NCBI RefSeq assembly: GCF_001430825.1
Contig: NZ_CP010535.1
Coordinates: 600,501 to 664,500, forward strand
From: Sediminicola sp. YIK13
GTDB taxonomy: Bacteria; Bacteroidota; Bacteroidia; Flavobacteriales; Flavobacteriaceae
Direction of reading: 5' to 3'
DNA length: 64,000 nt
In this document: positions 28,286 to 37,300 of the stretch, piece by piece
Layout of the letters: each line of letters starts with the position of its first letter
Position numbering within the stretch: position 1 is the first letter of the stretch
Translations under genes and position numbers: made by a program
Notes under the pieces: model-generated
The model's database searches: none
What the model was told of the DNA's origin: nothing
The model's input: the letters and a program-made list of their open reading frames with translations, nothing else

Positions 28286-29595
28286 TACGCTAGTGCCTCC
28301 TTATAAGTACTTAAACACCTTTCTCTGGCCTCCTTGTGATCAACCATCATCTCGGGATAGGAACTTTTCTCTAATTCTGGTACCCATTTAAGGATGTATT
28401 TCTTTTGTTTGTCGAACTTGTCTATTTGGGTCATGGGATTAAAGATTCTAAAATACGGAGCGGCATCTACCCCACTGCCCGCGGCCCACTGCCAATTCCC
28501 CACATTACTACTCATTTCGTAATCCATTAATTTTTCAGCAAAATACGCCTCTCCCCAACGCCAATCTATTAATAAATGTTTGCACAAAAAACTGGCCACC
28601 AACATTCGAACCCTATTGTGCATATAACCAGTTGCGTTCAGTTCCCTCATCCCAGCATCTACAAGGGCATATCCGGTTTGTCCGTTTTTCCATTTTTCAA
28701 ATTCTTCCTCGTTGTTTCTCCAAGGAATCCGGTCGTATTTAGATTTAAATGCATCTGTGACCGTATGTGGAAAATGCCAGAGGATTTGCATAAAAAATTC
28801 ACGCCATATCAATTCACTCCAAAAAACCTCGTTTTTTTCTGCTATGGCCTTTTTCATTATTTTACGGATGGAAACTGTTCCAAAGCGTAAGTGTGGACCT
28901 AATCTTGAGGTGCCATTTTCGACGGCAGGATAGTTACGGGTATCCTCATAGTTCGCAATTAAGGTAGGTGTTACATCGTAGTCATGAACCTTAATGTCCG
29001 ATGTTTTAAATCCTATATCCGATAGGGATAAGTTAGGGAGCCTGCTGTGCTGTACAAGGTTATTGAGATACTGGCTTGTGTAATGAATGTTCAGGTGCTC
29101 TTTTTGCGAAAAACCCTCTTTCCATTTATTTTTAAACGGGGTATAGACTACATAAGGGTCCCCATCATCTTTGACGACCTCATTTTTTTCAAAAATAACC
29201 TGGTCTTTAAATGTATGGAAAGGAATATCCTCTGCTTCCAAAAGTTTTTCAATAGCCGTATCCCTTTCCCTGGCATAGGGCTCATAGTCCCGATTGGTAT
29301 ATACAGCTGCAATTTCATGATCTTTAAGTAAATTTTTAAAGACTTCAACTGGGGTTCCATTATAGATGGCGATAGAGCTCCCATGATTATCTTGAAGCTC
29401 AGACCGCATTTGTTGCAAAGTTTCATGAATGAAGGTCACTCGAGGATCATTCTCAGGTAGTTTTTCTAAAATTTCACTATCGAATATGAAAATAGGCATC
29501 ACAGGGTGGTCTCCCTTGAGGGCGGCCAAAAAGCCCACATTGTCATCTAATCGCAAATCTCGCCTAAACCAAAAAATTGATACCTTATTATTCAT
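28285..29595 (-). CDS. phr: Class I deoxyribodipyrimidine photolyase
   Basis: 436 residues from the ATG at 29595. It repairs UV-induced pyrimidine dimers with FADH- and an antenna pigment. N-terminal [17 protein letters not shown]-domain motifs [42 protein letters not shown], and the canonical [26 protein letters not shown] with the Trp triad region intact. It lies between an SDR gene (15 nt upstream) and the divergent family member (1-nt overlap). Confidence 0.95.
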   Translation of the reverse strand: MNNKVSIFWFRRDLRLDDNVGFLAALKGDHPVMPIFIFDSEILEKLPENDPRVTFIHETLQQMRSELQDNHGSSIAIYNGTPVEVFKNLLKDHEIAAVYTNRDYEPYARERDTAIEKLLEAEDIPFHTFKDQVIFEKNEVVKDDGDPYVVYTPFKNKWKEGFSQKEHLNIHYTSQYLNNLVQHSRLPNLSLSDIGFKTSDIKVHDYDVTPTLIANYEDTRNYPAVENGTSRLGPHLRFGTVSIRKIMKKAIAEKNEVFWSELIWREFFMQILWHFPHTVTDAFKSKYDRIPWRNNEEEFEKWKNGQTGYALVDAGMRELNATGYMHNRVRMLVASFLCKHLLIDWRWGEAYFAEKLMDYEMSSNVGNWQWAAGSGVDAAPYFRIFNPMTQIDKFDKQKKYILKWVPELEKSSYPEMMVDHKEARERCLSTYKEALA

Positions 29596-29610
29596 GCACA
29601 AACTTTCTTT

Positions 29611-30303
29611 CTAATTAACGTTCAATGTGGAGAGTCCGCCATCCACACCAATGATTTGTCCGGTCATCCAACTGCTATCATCGCTCAATAAGAATACTGC
29701 AATATTGGCGATATCCTCAGGAGTTCCTACTCTTTTAAGTGGATGTCTTTCCGCCATCGCCTCTCTTTTCTTATCGTTGTTCAATAATCTGGAAGACAAT
29801 GGAGTATCTACCAAAGATGGAGCTACAACGTTTACACGTAATTTTGGTGCATACTCCGCCGCAAGGGATTTTGCAAAACCTTCTATGGCGCCTTTAGATG
29901 CAGAAACACTTGTGTGGAAGGGCATACCACTGGTTACGGCAACAGTACTGAAGAATACCATACTGGCGTTTTCGGTCATTTTTGGCATAAGTGATTTAAG
30001 CACTCTGACAAGACTGAAAAAGTTCAAATGCATATCTTGCTCGAAGGTATCAAGACCCATCATTTTAAAAGGTTTTAAATTGATACTTCCTGGGCAGAAG
30101 ACAAAACCGTGGATCTCATCTGGAAACTGACCAGCATCCAATTCATCTTTTGTGGCATCGAAAGGAATGTGTTTTACATCCAAGCTCTCTAAACCTTCAT
30201 TATTCCTAGAGGCTATGATTATATTATTATCGGAAGCTAGCTGCGTAACAATAGCATGACCAATTCCGTGGGTACCTCCTATTAAAACTATGTTTTTTTT
30301 CAT
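29611..30303 (-). CDS. SDR-fold protein lacking the catalytic Tyr
   Basis: 230 residues with the cofactor loop GGTHGIG, the NAD(P)-binding core and a C-terminal GQIIGVDGGLS. In the Y-x-x-x-K position the sequence is V-S-A-S-K (HTSVSASKGAIEGFAKSL): the codon is GTT, so the catalytic tyrosine is replaced by valine while the lysine remains. Classical oxidoreductase chemistry is therefore doubtful. SDR genes of this kind recur next to photolyases in flavobacteria. Middle gene of the light-repair operon. Confidence 0.88.
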   Translation of the reverse strand: MKKNIVLIGGTHGIGHAIVTQLASDNNIIIASRNNEGLESLDVKHIPFDATKDELDAGQFPDEIHGFVFCPGSINLKPFKMMGLDTFEQDMHLNFFSLVRVLKSLMPKMTENASMVFFSTVAVTSGMPFHTSVSASKGAIEGFAKSLAAEYAPKLRVNVVAPSLVDTPLSSRLLNNDKKREAMAERHPLKRVGTPEDIANIAVFLLSDDSSWMTGQIIGVDGGLSTLNVN

Positions 30304-30340
30304 CTGTATAAATTTAATATTTGTATTATTAATGTGATTC

Positions 30341-30838
30341 TTAAAACGAATTAAATGTTAACTCATTTGGCACATTTTCCATGGTGCCGAAAAGACTGGT
30401 TAATTTTTCCTCCCTGAATTTAAATATTTCTTTCAATTGCTTTTTTACAATGATGGGTTGTGCCAATTGTCCAAATATTCCGAAGGGTAACTTATAGTCA
30501 ATTATATCTTCCATAATAACACCACCTTCTATCTCCTTTATAAAATGTTTATGGTGCCATAGCGCATATGGTCCGAACAATTGGACATCCACAAAATAAT
30601 GACCATGTTCAACTTGTGTTATTTCAGAAACCCATTTGGTGGTAAACCCAGGAAATGGAGTAACTTTATATTGTATGATCTGCCCCGGGAACATAGGTTT
30701 GTCATCTCCAGATAGTATATGGAAACCCATGTGTTCAGGGGTGATGGTCTTAAGATTTTTGGGCTGGGATAAGAAGTCCCATGCCTCTTGTTGAGAAATA
30801 GGCAACGCTTGTTTTGATCGTAATTGGTACAACTTCAT
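30341..30838 (-). CDS. SRPBCC-family ligand-binding protein
   Basis: 165 residues with the START/Bet v1-like pattern: QALPISQQEAWDFLSQPKNLKTITPEHMGF, FTTKWVSEITQVEHGHYFVDVQ and YKLPFGIFGQLAQPIIVKKQL. Such proteins are standard companions of photolyase and SDR genes. First gene of the operon; its promoter box lies 15-22 nt upstream. Confidence 0.85.
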   Translation of the reverse strand: MKLYQLRSKQALPISQQEAWDFLSQPKNLKTITPEHMGFHILSGDDKPMFPGQIIQYKVTPFPGFTTKWVSEITQVEHGHYFVDVQLFGPYALWHHKHFIKEIEGGVIMEDIIDYKLPFGIFGQLAQPIIVKKQLKEIFKFREEKLTSLFGTMENVPNELTFNSF

Positions 30839-30852
30839 TATTTAGGTTTGCC

Positions 30853-30860
30853 CAAAGATA
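30853..30860 (-). promoter_or_regulatory. -7 box of the photolyase operon
   Basis: Minus-strand TATCTTTG (30860-30853) matches TAnnTTTG and sits 15 nt before the SRPBCC start codon. Confidence 0.55.
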
Positions 30861-30869
30861 GGTCTATTA

Positions 30870-30901
30870 TTGTTTAGATAATAATTAAAAAAGTTAAACA
30901 A
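30870..30901. promoter_or_regulatory. Inverted repeat operator candidate for the photolyase operon
   Basis: TTGTTTA (30870-30876) and its exact complement TAAACAA (30895-30901) are separated by 18 nt, spanning the expected -33 region of the promoter above. Photolyase operons in several phyla are controlled by B12-dependent MerR proteins (LitR/CarH) that bind such sites. No MerR gene lies in the window, so the regulator is inferred. Confidence 0.45.
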
Positions 30902-30999
30902 AATTAAAATATTAGGAGGTTGTGCATCCAAAGAATCAACTGGTCTTAAGGTCATCGATGTATTGGGTAAGGACATCTTATTTATTTAATTTGAACCTC

Positions 31000-31007
31000 T
31001 AATTTTG
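31000..31007 (+). promoter_or_regulatory. -7 box of the 31032 gene
   Basis: TAATTTTG, exact TAnnTTTG match, 24 nt before the ATG at 31032. It also covers the in-frame TTG at 31005, ruling that start out. Confidence 0.5.
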
Positions 31008-31031
31008 TACATTTCCACAAGCGTACGAGTT

Positions 31032-32159
31032 ATGAAAACAACTATTTTAAACATTTGCTTGGTTTTATTTGTGGCTGTGGGCCTTGCACAGGAAAATGTC
31101 AGGGAATTGGGGTTCCTTCCTGAAGCCATTTTTGAGACTTCTGGACTAATATTTTACAATAATAAAATTGTCACTCATAATGATTCCGGTAATACAGCCC
31201 AGCTTTTCGAACTGGATACCATTTCTTTACAGATTACACGAACCATCACTATTTCCAATGCCGTAAATATAGATTGGGAAGATATATCCCAAGATGATAC
31301 CTATATCTATGTTGGTGATATTGGAAACAACAATGGAAGTAGACGGGATTTGGTAGTGTACAGGATACTAAAAACAGACTATGATACATTGGATTCAGTT
31401 GAGGCGGAAAAAATAGAATTTTCCTATGTAGACCAAACCGACTTTACCCAGAGCACCAATAGCGACTGGGATGCAGAAGCCCTTTTTGTTTTGAATGATC
31501 AACTCGTTATTCTGACCAAACAGTGGCAGAGCAACGGAACTGTAGCCTATGGAATTCCTAAAATCCCAGGAACTTATACAGCCTCAAATATTGGAGCATA
31601 TGCAGTTAACGGCTTAGTAACGGGAGCAAGTTTTAATCCAGACACCCAAGTCCTATATTTAATTGGCTACTCCAAATTTTTATTGCCCTTTATTGTACGT
31701 GCAATTAATTTAGAAGCAAATAGCATATTTTCAGGAACCGTGGAGAAGAACGAATTGAACCTTGGATTCTTGCAGGCAGAAGGAATTACCTTCATAAATG
31801 AGAACCACTATCTTCTTTCGTCTGAAAAGTTCACCAATAACAGTCCCATGATAACTTCGGAATCAAGGCTTTTTTCATTTGATACATCAGATGAATTAAT
31901 AGAGGAACCTTTGCCGATAGAAAATAAGCAGGGGCTACTTATATTTAAGCGTTTTGGGGCAAGGGAGCTGGAATACGAGATTCAAGGCGAAATTTTTGGA
32001 AGGGCTATTTTTGACACCAACGGCCGACGTATAAAATATATTTTGGGTAAGGACATCAGGGAAAACACCGTCAACCTGGCAAGCTTACATTCAGCAATTT
32101 ACTACCTTACATTTTATACGGACAAAGGGATAATTTCAGCGCCTTTTTGGATGAATTAA
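31032..32159 (+). CDS. Secreted beta-propeller-like protein with degenerate type IX sorting domain
   Basis: 375 residues. Signal peptide TTILNICLVLFVAVGLAQ. The body has repeated strand motifs (SGLIFYNNKIVTHNDSG, DWEDISQDDTYIYVGDIGNN, DWDAEALFVLNDQLVILTK, QAEGITFINENHYLLSSEKF) typical of an esterase-like or SMP-type propeller. The last 70 residues (AIFDTNGRRIKYILGKDI ... YYLTFYTDKGIISAPFW) look like a type A sorting domain of the Bacteroidota type IX secretion system. Function unknown; surface or extracellular location inferred. Confidence 0.8.
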   Translation: MKTTILNICLVLFVAVGLAQENVRELGFLPEAIFETSGLIFYNNKIVTHNDSGNTAQLFELDTISLQITRTITISNAVNIDWEDISQDDTYIYVGDIGNNNGSRRDLVVYRILKTDYDTLDSVEAEKIEFSYVDQTDFTQSTNSDWDAEALFVLNDQLVILTKQWQSNGTVAYGIPKIPGTYTASNIGAYAVNGLVTGASFNPDTQVLYLIGYSKFLLPFIVRAINLEANSIFSGTVEKNELNLGFLQAEGITFINENHYLLSSEKFTNNSPMITSESRLFSFDTSDELIEEPLPIENKQGLLIFKRFGARELEYEIQGEIFGRAIFDTNGRRIKYILGKDIRENTVNLASLHSAIYYLTFYTDKGIISAPFWMN

Positions 32160-32219
32160 TCGTAAGTTTCATTCCCATTATTTAAGGAATTCTTAACAAA
32201 TCTACTGTGACATTACTTG

Positions 32220-32227
32220 TAGTTTTG
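32220..32227 (+). promoter_or_regulatory. -7 box of the DUF2911 gene
   Basis: TAGTTTTG, exact TAnnTTTG match, 25 nt before the ATG at 32253. No clear -33 element. Confidence 0.45.
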
Positions 32228-32252
32228 TAGAAACGTATAAATCGTAAATCAA

Positions 32253-33098
32253 ATGAAAAAAATAGTACTATTAGTATTAGCTTTTGTTGCCACCTATTCG
32301 GTACAGGCACAAATTGAAACTCCAGCTCCAAGTCCGGCCGCAAAAGTATGGCAGACTGTAGGCTTGACCGATGTTACTTTAGAATATTCAAGGCCATCCA
32401 TGAGGGGTAGGACTGTTTTTGGGGATTTGGTACCTTATGATATGCTTTGGCGCACGGGAGCTAATGCCCGAACAAAAATTACATTTAGTACCGATGTAAT
32501 GGTAGACGGACAAGCTCTGAAAGCAGGGACCTATGCAATCTTTACGAAGCCAGGAGCTTCTTCTTGGGAGGTATTTTTCTATACTGATTCACAAGGTGGT
32601 GGAACTCCTGCAGAATGGGATGAATCTAAAGTGGCCGCAAAAACTACAGTTGAGGTCAATAAAATGGAAATGCCGATAGAGACTTTTACAATGACATTTG
32701 ATGACCTGACCAGCAATTCTGCTGTTTTGGGTATCCTTTGGGAAACTTCCTATGTTGGGGTTAAATTTGACGTGCCAACAGATGCAATGGTAATGAAGGA
32801 CATAGAAAAAACTATGGCAGGTCCAGATGCTGGTGATTATTATGCTGCAGCTGTATATTATTATAGTGAAGGGAAAGATATCGCAAAGGCAAAAGCTTGG
32901 ATGGATATGGCAATGGCCATGACCGCTAAACCCGCATTCTGGCAATTGAGACAGCAATCTTTAATTTACGCAAAAGCAGGAGATAAAAAGGGAGCCATAG
33001 AAGCTGCTAAGAAATCTTTGGCCGGTGCTGAGGCTGCCGGAAACGCAGATTATATTAAAATGAATAAGGATTCATTAAAAGAGTGGGGCGCTAAGTAA
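32253..33098 (+). CDS. DUF2911 secreted protein with C-terminal TPR-like region
   Basis: 281 residues. Signal peptide IVLLVLAFVATYSVQAQ. The DUF2911 core shows VTLEYSRPSMRGRTVFGDLVPY, MLWRTGANARTKITFSTDV, LKAGTYAIFTKP and a PAEWDESKVAAKTTV strand. The last 100 residues form Ala-rich paired helices like a short TPR. Periplasmic; function unknown but very widespread in Bacteroidota. The gene has its own promoter and a strong terminator. Confidence 0.92.
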   Translation: MKKIVLLVLAFVATYSVQAQIETPAPSPAAKVWQTVGLTDVTLEYSRPSMRGRTVFGDLVPYDMLWRTGANARTKITFSTDVMVDGQALKAGTYAIFTKPGASSWEVFFYTDSQGGGTPAEWDESKVAAKTTVEVNKMEMPIETFTMTFDDLTSNSAVLGILWETSYVGVKFDVPTDAMVMKDIEKTMAGPDAGDYYAAAVYYYSEGKDIAKAKAWMDMAMAMTAKPAFWQLRQQSLIYAKAGDKKGAIEAAKKSLAGAEAAGNADYIKMNKDSLKEWGAK

Positions 33099-33120
33099 GC
33101 AAACACCTTATAAGATTATA

Positions 33121-33153
33121 AAAAACCCAACAGTCCTACTGTTGGGTTTTTTT
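33121..33153. terminator. Terminator of the DUF2911 gene, reaching into the galT remnant
   Basis: AAAAACCCAACAG (33121-33133), loop TCCTA, CTGTTGGGTTTTT, then further Ts. A 13-bp perfect stem 22 nt after the DUF2911 stop. The last codons of the convergent galT fragment fall inside the hairpin. Confidence 0.9.
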
Positions 33154-33411
33154 GTGGCTATCTAATAAAAGGGTGTATAAATAATTGGCAAGGACGAAGA
33201 TATTTTTGTAATCAGGATTCACTTCTCCGTTGATCCTTATATTCTTAGCACATAAATAACAATTGGGATCGTGGGCAATTTTTTCCTTTTCAGAAGTAAC
33301 CTCTTTTTTGCCCTGCCAAGTTCTGTTGGTCCTGTGGGGGGACACCAAAACCCATTCTCCTGTAAGTATATTGTAACGTTTATGTGGTGTAGCGTTAAAG
33401 TTTTCGGTCAT
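33136..33411 (-). pseudogene. galT: Truncated galT (N-terminal fragment of galactose-1-phosphate uridylyltransferase)
   Basis: 91 codons. Residues 9-70 match the GalT N-terminus: HKRYNILTGEWVLVSPHRTNR, zinc cysteines C51 and C54 (CYLC), NGEVNPDYKNIFV. After about residue 73 family likeness fades and the frame ends at a stop inside the DUF2911 terminator. Complete GalT is about 345 residues and carries the catalytic His-Pro-His, absent here. About 75 percent of the gene is therefore gone, consistent with a deletion joined to the neighbouring transcription unit. It starts 11 nt after galK. A functional copy may exist elsewhere. Confidence 0.85.
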
Positions 33412-33422
33412 TATTTTATTTT

Positions 33423-34583
33423 TTAAGAAGATAACAATTGAACACTATTGCCAATTTCCAAATGGTTATAGATGGCGTCAATTCCTGTTTCGGCCTTATA
33501 GGCATCTATTATACCTTTGACAGCACTTTCTTCAAATTCATCTTTGATAAGATTGATGGTACATCCACCAAAACCTCCACCCATCATTCTAGATCCGAGT
33601 ACTCCCTCCTGTTTTTGGCCAATTTCTACCAAGAAATCTAATTCTTTGGTGCTCACTTCATATTCTGTGGATAAAGACCTATGGCCCGCCAGTAGAATGG
33701 ACCCCACTTGTGCCGCATCCCCCTCTTTAAGGGCTTCGATCATTTTTAATACACGTTTATTCTCTTGGATGACATGACCTGCCCTTCTGAAATCTGTCTT
33801 AGAAACATGATTTTTAATCTCCTTCAAATCTTCCATGGAGACTCCTCTTAATGAGGTGATTTCCTCATGGGACTCCTTCAGTTTTTGAACTACTTTTTCA
33901 CATGACCTTCTACGGAGGTTATATTCAGAATCTACGGCCAATTGATGTTTAATATTGGAGTTGATCAAAATCCAGCTATATCCATTTAAATTGATTGGGG
34001 TATAGGAATGACTCAAATCTTTACAATCCAAGAAGAGCGCGTTGGATTTTTTGCCAAAAAGCACCGCGTATTGGTCCATTAATCCACAGTTCAAACCTAT
34101 TTTATGTTCAGCTGCTTGAGCAATCAGGGCTATTTCTTCTCTAGGAATTTTAAGATCCAAAGCCGCTGAAGCCGCATAAGTAAAACCACAGCAAAGGGCA
34201 GCGGAAGAGGATAGGCCAAATCCTATAGGAATATCTCCCCCAAATACACAATCCATACCTTGTATCGGATAGTTCTTTTTCACCAGTATTTGTAAAATCG
34301 CCTCAAAATATTTCCCCCAAAAAGACTCAAAATTACCGTCAGCACCATCAATTGGGAGGGTTATTTTTTCTGGTTCGCTTAAAAAAGCTTCAATTTGGAG
34401 GTACTGGGAATTGTTCTTTTGAATGGTAAAGTAAATCGACTTTTCAATGCAGGCAGGTAATACATAACCGAGGTTGTAATCGGTATGTTCCCCAATAATA
34501 TTGACCCGTCCCGGAGATTTTATGATATAGGGATCATTGCCATAATGTTTTTTAAAATAAGCTACTACCTTGTTTTGAGTCAT
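33423..34583 (-). CDS. galK: Galactokinase
   Basis: 386 residues from the ATG at 34583 (an upstream TTG is rejected). GHMP kinase that phosphorylates galactose at C1. Signature SPGRVNIIGEHTDYN, ATP-binding GGDIPIGFGLSSSAAL, catalytic Asp in NCGLMDQYAVLFG and the C-terminal MGGGFGGCTINLI are all intact. It lies between the regulator and the galT remnant on the same strand, as in a Leloir-pathway operon. Confidence 0.96.
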   Translation of the reverse strand: MTQNKVVAYFKKHYGNDPYIIKSPGRVNIIGEHTDYNLGYVLPACIEKSIYFTIQKNNSQYLQIEAFLSEPEKITLPIDGADGNFESFWGKYFEAILQILVKKNYPIQGMDCVFGGDIPIGFGLSSSAALCCGFTYAASAALDLKIPREEIALIAQAAEHKIGLNCGLMDQYAVLFGKKSNALFLDCKDLSHSYTPINLNGYSWILINSNIKHQLAVDSEYNLRRRSCEKVVQKLKESHEEITSLRGVSMEDLKEIKNHVSKTDFRRAGHVIQENKRVLKMIEALKEGDAAQVGSILLAGHRSLSTEYEVSTKELDFLVEIGQKQEGVLGSRMMGGGFGGCTINLIKDEFEESAVKGIIDAYKAETGIDAIYNHLEIGNSVQLLSS

Positions 34584-34713
34584 CTTCAATAGCAATTAAT
34601 AAGATCTTTCCTATTTGAAGCCAGTTTATAAAAGGTTCTTGATCTGTTTAATATGTTTAACCTATTACGGCTCTCATTTTTTGCTTCGTAATTAACAGCA
34701 CAACTACTCTTAG

Positions 34714-35418
34714 TTAATAAATCTCAAAATTATACCCTTTTGCGATTAGGGTATCGAATTTTTCCTTGTTGAAACAGTAAAGGAAGGCTCCCTTTTTTGA
34801 ACCTGTTTTATCTTTTTTTGAAGTCTTGTTGAGTATGTCCAGCGATAATATCTTTTTTCTGAAGTTTCTTGGGTCCAGCTCCCGTTGGTAAATACTTTCA
34901 TAAAGTGTCTGAAGCTCGGGGATGGTAAAATATTCAGGAAGCAGATTGAATCCTATGGGCTGATGACGGGCTTTATTCTTCAGTTTTACAATGGCATCTT
35001 GTACCATTTGGCGATGGTCCAGGATCAATTCTGGTATTTCATCCAAATTGAACCACCTGGCATCAAACTTTTCCACATGTTCCAATTCAAAGTCGTTTAA
35101 TCGGATCAAACTGTAATGTGCAATAGATATAACACGTTCCCCTGGATCTCTATCGACATTTCCATATGTCCTAAGTTCCTCTAGATAAACATCTTCCAAA
35201 CCGGTACATTCAAATAAAATTTGTTTTGCTCCGTCCAGTATAGAACTGTCATTTTTTATAAAGGCACCTATCAAAGACCATGTTCCTCTTAAAGGTTCTA
35301 CCTTTCTTCTAAAAAGGAGCAGTTTTAAATTCTTGGAATCGAAGCCAAAAATGATGCAATCTACTGCAACAAGTATTTTTTGTTCAACTCTATATTGGTG
35401 GGTGGCATTGATTAGCAT
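34714..35418 (-). CDS. NrtR-type transcriptional regulator (degenerate Nudix plus winged helix)
   Basis: 234 residues. The N-terminal Nudix fold (VDCIIFGFDSKNLKLLLFRRK) has a broken Nudix box: the REUxEE core reads QILFEC, so hydrolysis is unlikely and ligand sensing probable. The C-terminal region (FTIPELQTLYESIYQRELDPRNFRKKIL) is the winged helix of the NrtR family. In Bacteroidota such regulators control sugar operons using a phosphorylated or ADP-ribosyl-like ligand. Its position between the symporter and galK makes it the likely galactose regulator. Confidence 0.87.
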   Translation of the reverse strand: MLINATHQYRVEQKILVAVDCIIFGFDSKNLKLLLFRRKVEPLRGTWSLIGAFIKNDSSILDGAKQILFECTGLEDVYLEELRTYGNVDRDPGERVISIAHYSLIRLNDFELEHVEKFDARWFNLDEIPELILDHRQMVQDAIVKLKNKARHQPIGFNLLPEYFTIPELQTLYESIYQRELDPRNFRKKILSLDILNKTSKKDKTGSKKGAFLYCFNKEKFDTLIAKGYNFEIY

Positions 35419-35583
35419 AATTTACTTTAAAAGAGGTTATCCTCGGATTTATTTAATTCCATTCCAATAATCAAATGTACGGAATACAGTTAATAAACCG
35501 GTATTTTGTCCAAAGCCTGCGTCGTAGGAGACTAGAATTAGCGATTGCCAATTAAGTTAATTTCAGCAATTTTCTTTGTGAAA

Positions 35584-37299
35584 TTATAGATCTTCGGGCT
35601 TTATGGGAGGATTCTTCAGTAATCTATCAAAACCTTCTAAGATAAAGGCCAGGGTTATGACCAAACCACAGCCAAAGGCATTGAGCCATAAGTAGGACAT
35701 CCAATCGTATTTATATCCAATAATCACGATCACTTGTGTGATTATGGCAGCAACAAATACCCCATTCCCTTTGATATATTTCAAAAAGAAGGCTATTAAG
35801 AAAATCCCTAGGACATTTCCATAAAATATAGATCCTATGATATTTACCAATTGAATCAGATTATCAAATAAATTAGCTGCACAGGCAATGATTATGGCTA
35901 CGATACCCCATAATAGGGTAAATAACTTGGAAATCTTTACGTAGTGCTCGTCCGTAAGGCCCGATATCCTATAGCGCTTGTAGAGATCCAAGGCGGTTAT
36001 GGTGCCCAAGGCGTTTAGTTCAGAGGCTGTGGAGGACATGGCTGCAGATAAAATCACTGCCAGCAAAAGTCCAACCAATCCTTTTGGCAGGTAATTGAGG
36101 ATAAAATGGATAAATACATAGTCCTTATCATTGGTCTCAATATTGTTATCTGCTTTTTGGATCATAGCTTTGGCCGCGTCCCTATTATATCTTTCTTTTT
36201 TATTTATGGAAATAATATCCTGTTTAGCTTCTTCTGTGGCATCATATTCCTTGAGGTCCAAGGCCGCAGAATATCTGTTTTGCGCCATTTTCTTTTCTAC
36301 TTCCAATTCCAAATGCCCTTCCTCCAATATCTTGTAGTCATTGGCCAAAGGAGATTGCATTACCGCATTGGTTGCAGCCGGATTGAAGTTTAATGGAGAG
36401 GAATTAAATTGGTAGAAAACGAAGACCATAACGCCCACCAAAAGGATAAAAAATTGCATGGGTATTTTCAAGATGCCATTAAAGATTAATCCTAATTGAC
36501 TTTCCCTTACAGATTTACCTGACAAATAACGTTGAACCTGACTCTGGTCTGTACCAAAATACGCCAAGGCCAAGAACAATCCACCAGTAATACCACTCCA
36601 AAAAGTATATCTGGTATCTGTATTAAAGTCAAAATTCAGAATATCCAATTTATTGCTGGCTCCGGCAATCTTTAGTGCTTTGCTGAAGTTAATATCGTTG
36701 GGAAGATAGCCCAGGATAAAAAAGAAGGCCACGAACATTCCGGCCATAATTATGAACATTTGTTGCTTCTGGGTAACGCTAACAGCTTTAGTGCCCCCGG
36801 AAACAGTGTAGATAATCACAAGGATTCCTATGATGATATTCAAAGTCCACAAATCCCATCCGAGAACGGCAGACAATATAATGGAAGGGGCATAAATGGT
36901 AATTCCTGCAGATAATCCCCGTTGTATGAGAAATAGAAAAGCGGTAAGGGTACGTGTTTTTAAATCGAATCGGTTTTCCAATAGTTCATAGGCAGTATAT
37001 ACTTTTAATCTATGATAAATAGGAATAAAGACAATACAGATAATAATCATGGCCAAAGGCAGGCCAAAATAAAACTGAACAAATCCCATGCCATCGTGGA
37101 ACGCCTGTCCCGGTGTGGATAAGAAAGTAATGGCGCTTGCTTGAGTGGCCATTACCGAAAGACCAATGGTCCACCATTTGGCCTCACTGCCTCCTAAGAC
37201 ATAGTCGTTGACGTTTTTGCTTCCCCGTGTTTTCCAAACACCATAGCCTACAATAAATAATAATGTACCTACTAGTATACTCCAATCTAATACTCCCAT
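35584..37299 (-). CDS. Sodium:solute symporter (SSS/SGLT family)
   Basis: 571 residues, about 13 membrane helices of the LeuT-fold SSS family. WTIGLSVMATQASAITFLSTPGQAFHDGMGF is the broken first core helix and AMSSTASELNALGTITALDLYKRY the sodium-site region. A charged cytoplasmic insertion of about 80 residues (EEGHLELEVEKKMAQNRY onward) interrupts the middle. Context with galK and the NrtR-type regulator suggests galactose or a related sugar as substrate. It begins 1 nt after the stop of a 33-residue membrane microprotein. Confidence 0.93.
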   Translation of the reverse strand: MGVLDWSILVGTLLFIVGYGVWKTRGSKNVNDYVLGGSEAKWWTIGLSVMATQASAITFLSTPGQAFHDGMGFVQFYFGLPLAMIIICIVFIPIYHRLKVYTAYELLENRFDLKTRTLTAFLFLIQRGLSAGITIYAPSIILSAVLGWDLWTLNIIIGILVIIYTVSGGTKAVSVTQKQQMFIIMAGMFVAFFFILGYLPNDINFSKALKIAGASNKLDILNFDFNTDTRYTFWSGITGGLFLALAYFGTDQSQVQRYLSGKSVRESQLGLIFNGILKIPMQFFILLVGVMVFVFYQFNSSPLNFNPAATNAVMQSPLANDYKILEEGHLELEVEKKMAQNRYSAALDLKEYDATEEAKQDIISINKKERYNRDAAKAMIQKADNNIETNDKDYVFIHFILNYLPKGLVGLLLAVILSAAMSSTASELNALGTITALDLYKRYRISGLTDEHYVKISKLFTLLWGIVAIIIACAANLFDNLIQLVNIIGSIFYGNVLGIFLIAFFLKYIKGNGVFVAAIITQVIVIIGYKYDWMSYLWLNAFGCGLVITLAFILEGFDRLLKNPPIKPEDL

Positions 37300-37300
37300 A

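Noticed and set aside
32253-33098. DUF2911 gene as an insertion that broke galT
   Set aside because: It has its own promoter and terminator and normal flavobacterial character; no element ends were seen. A simple deletion between the two units explains the junction better.
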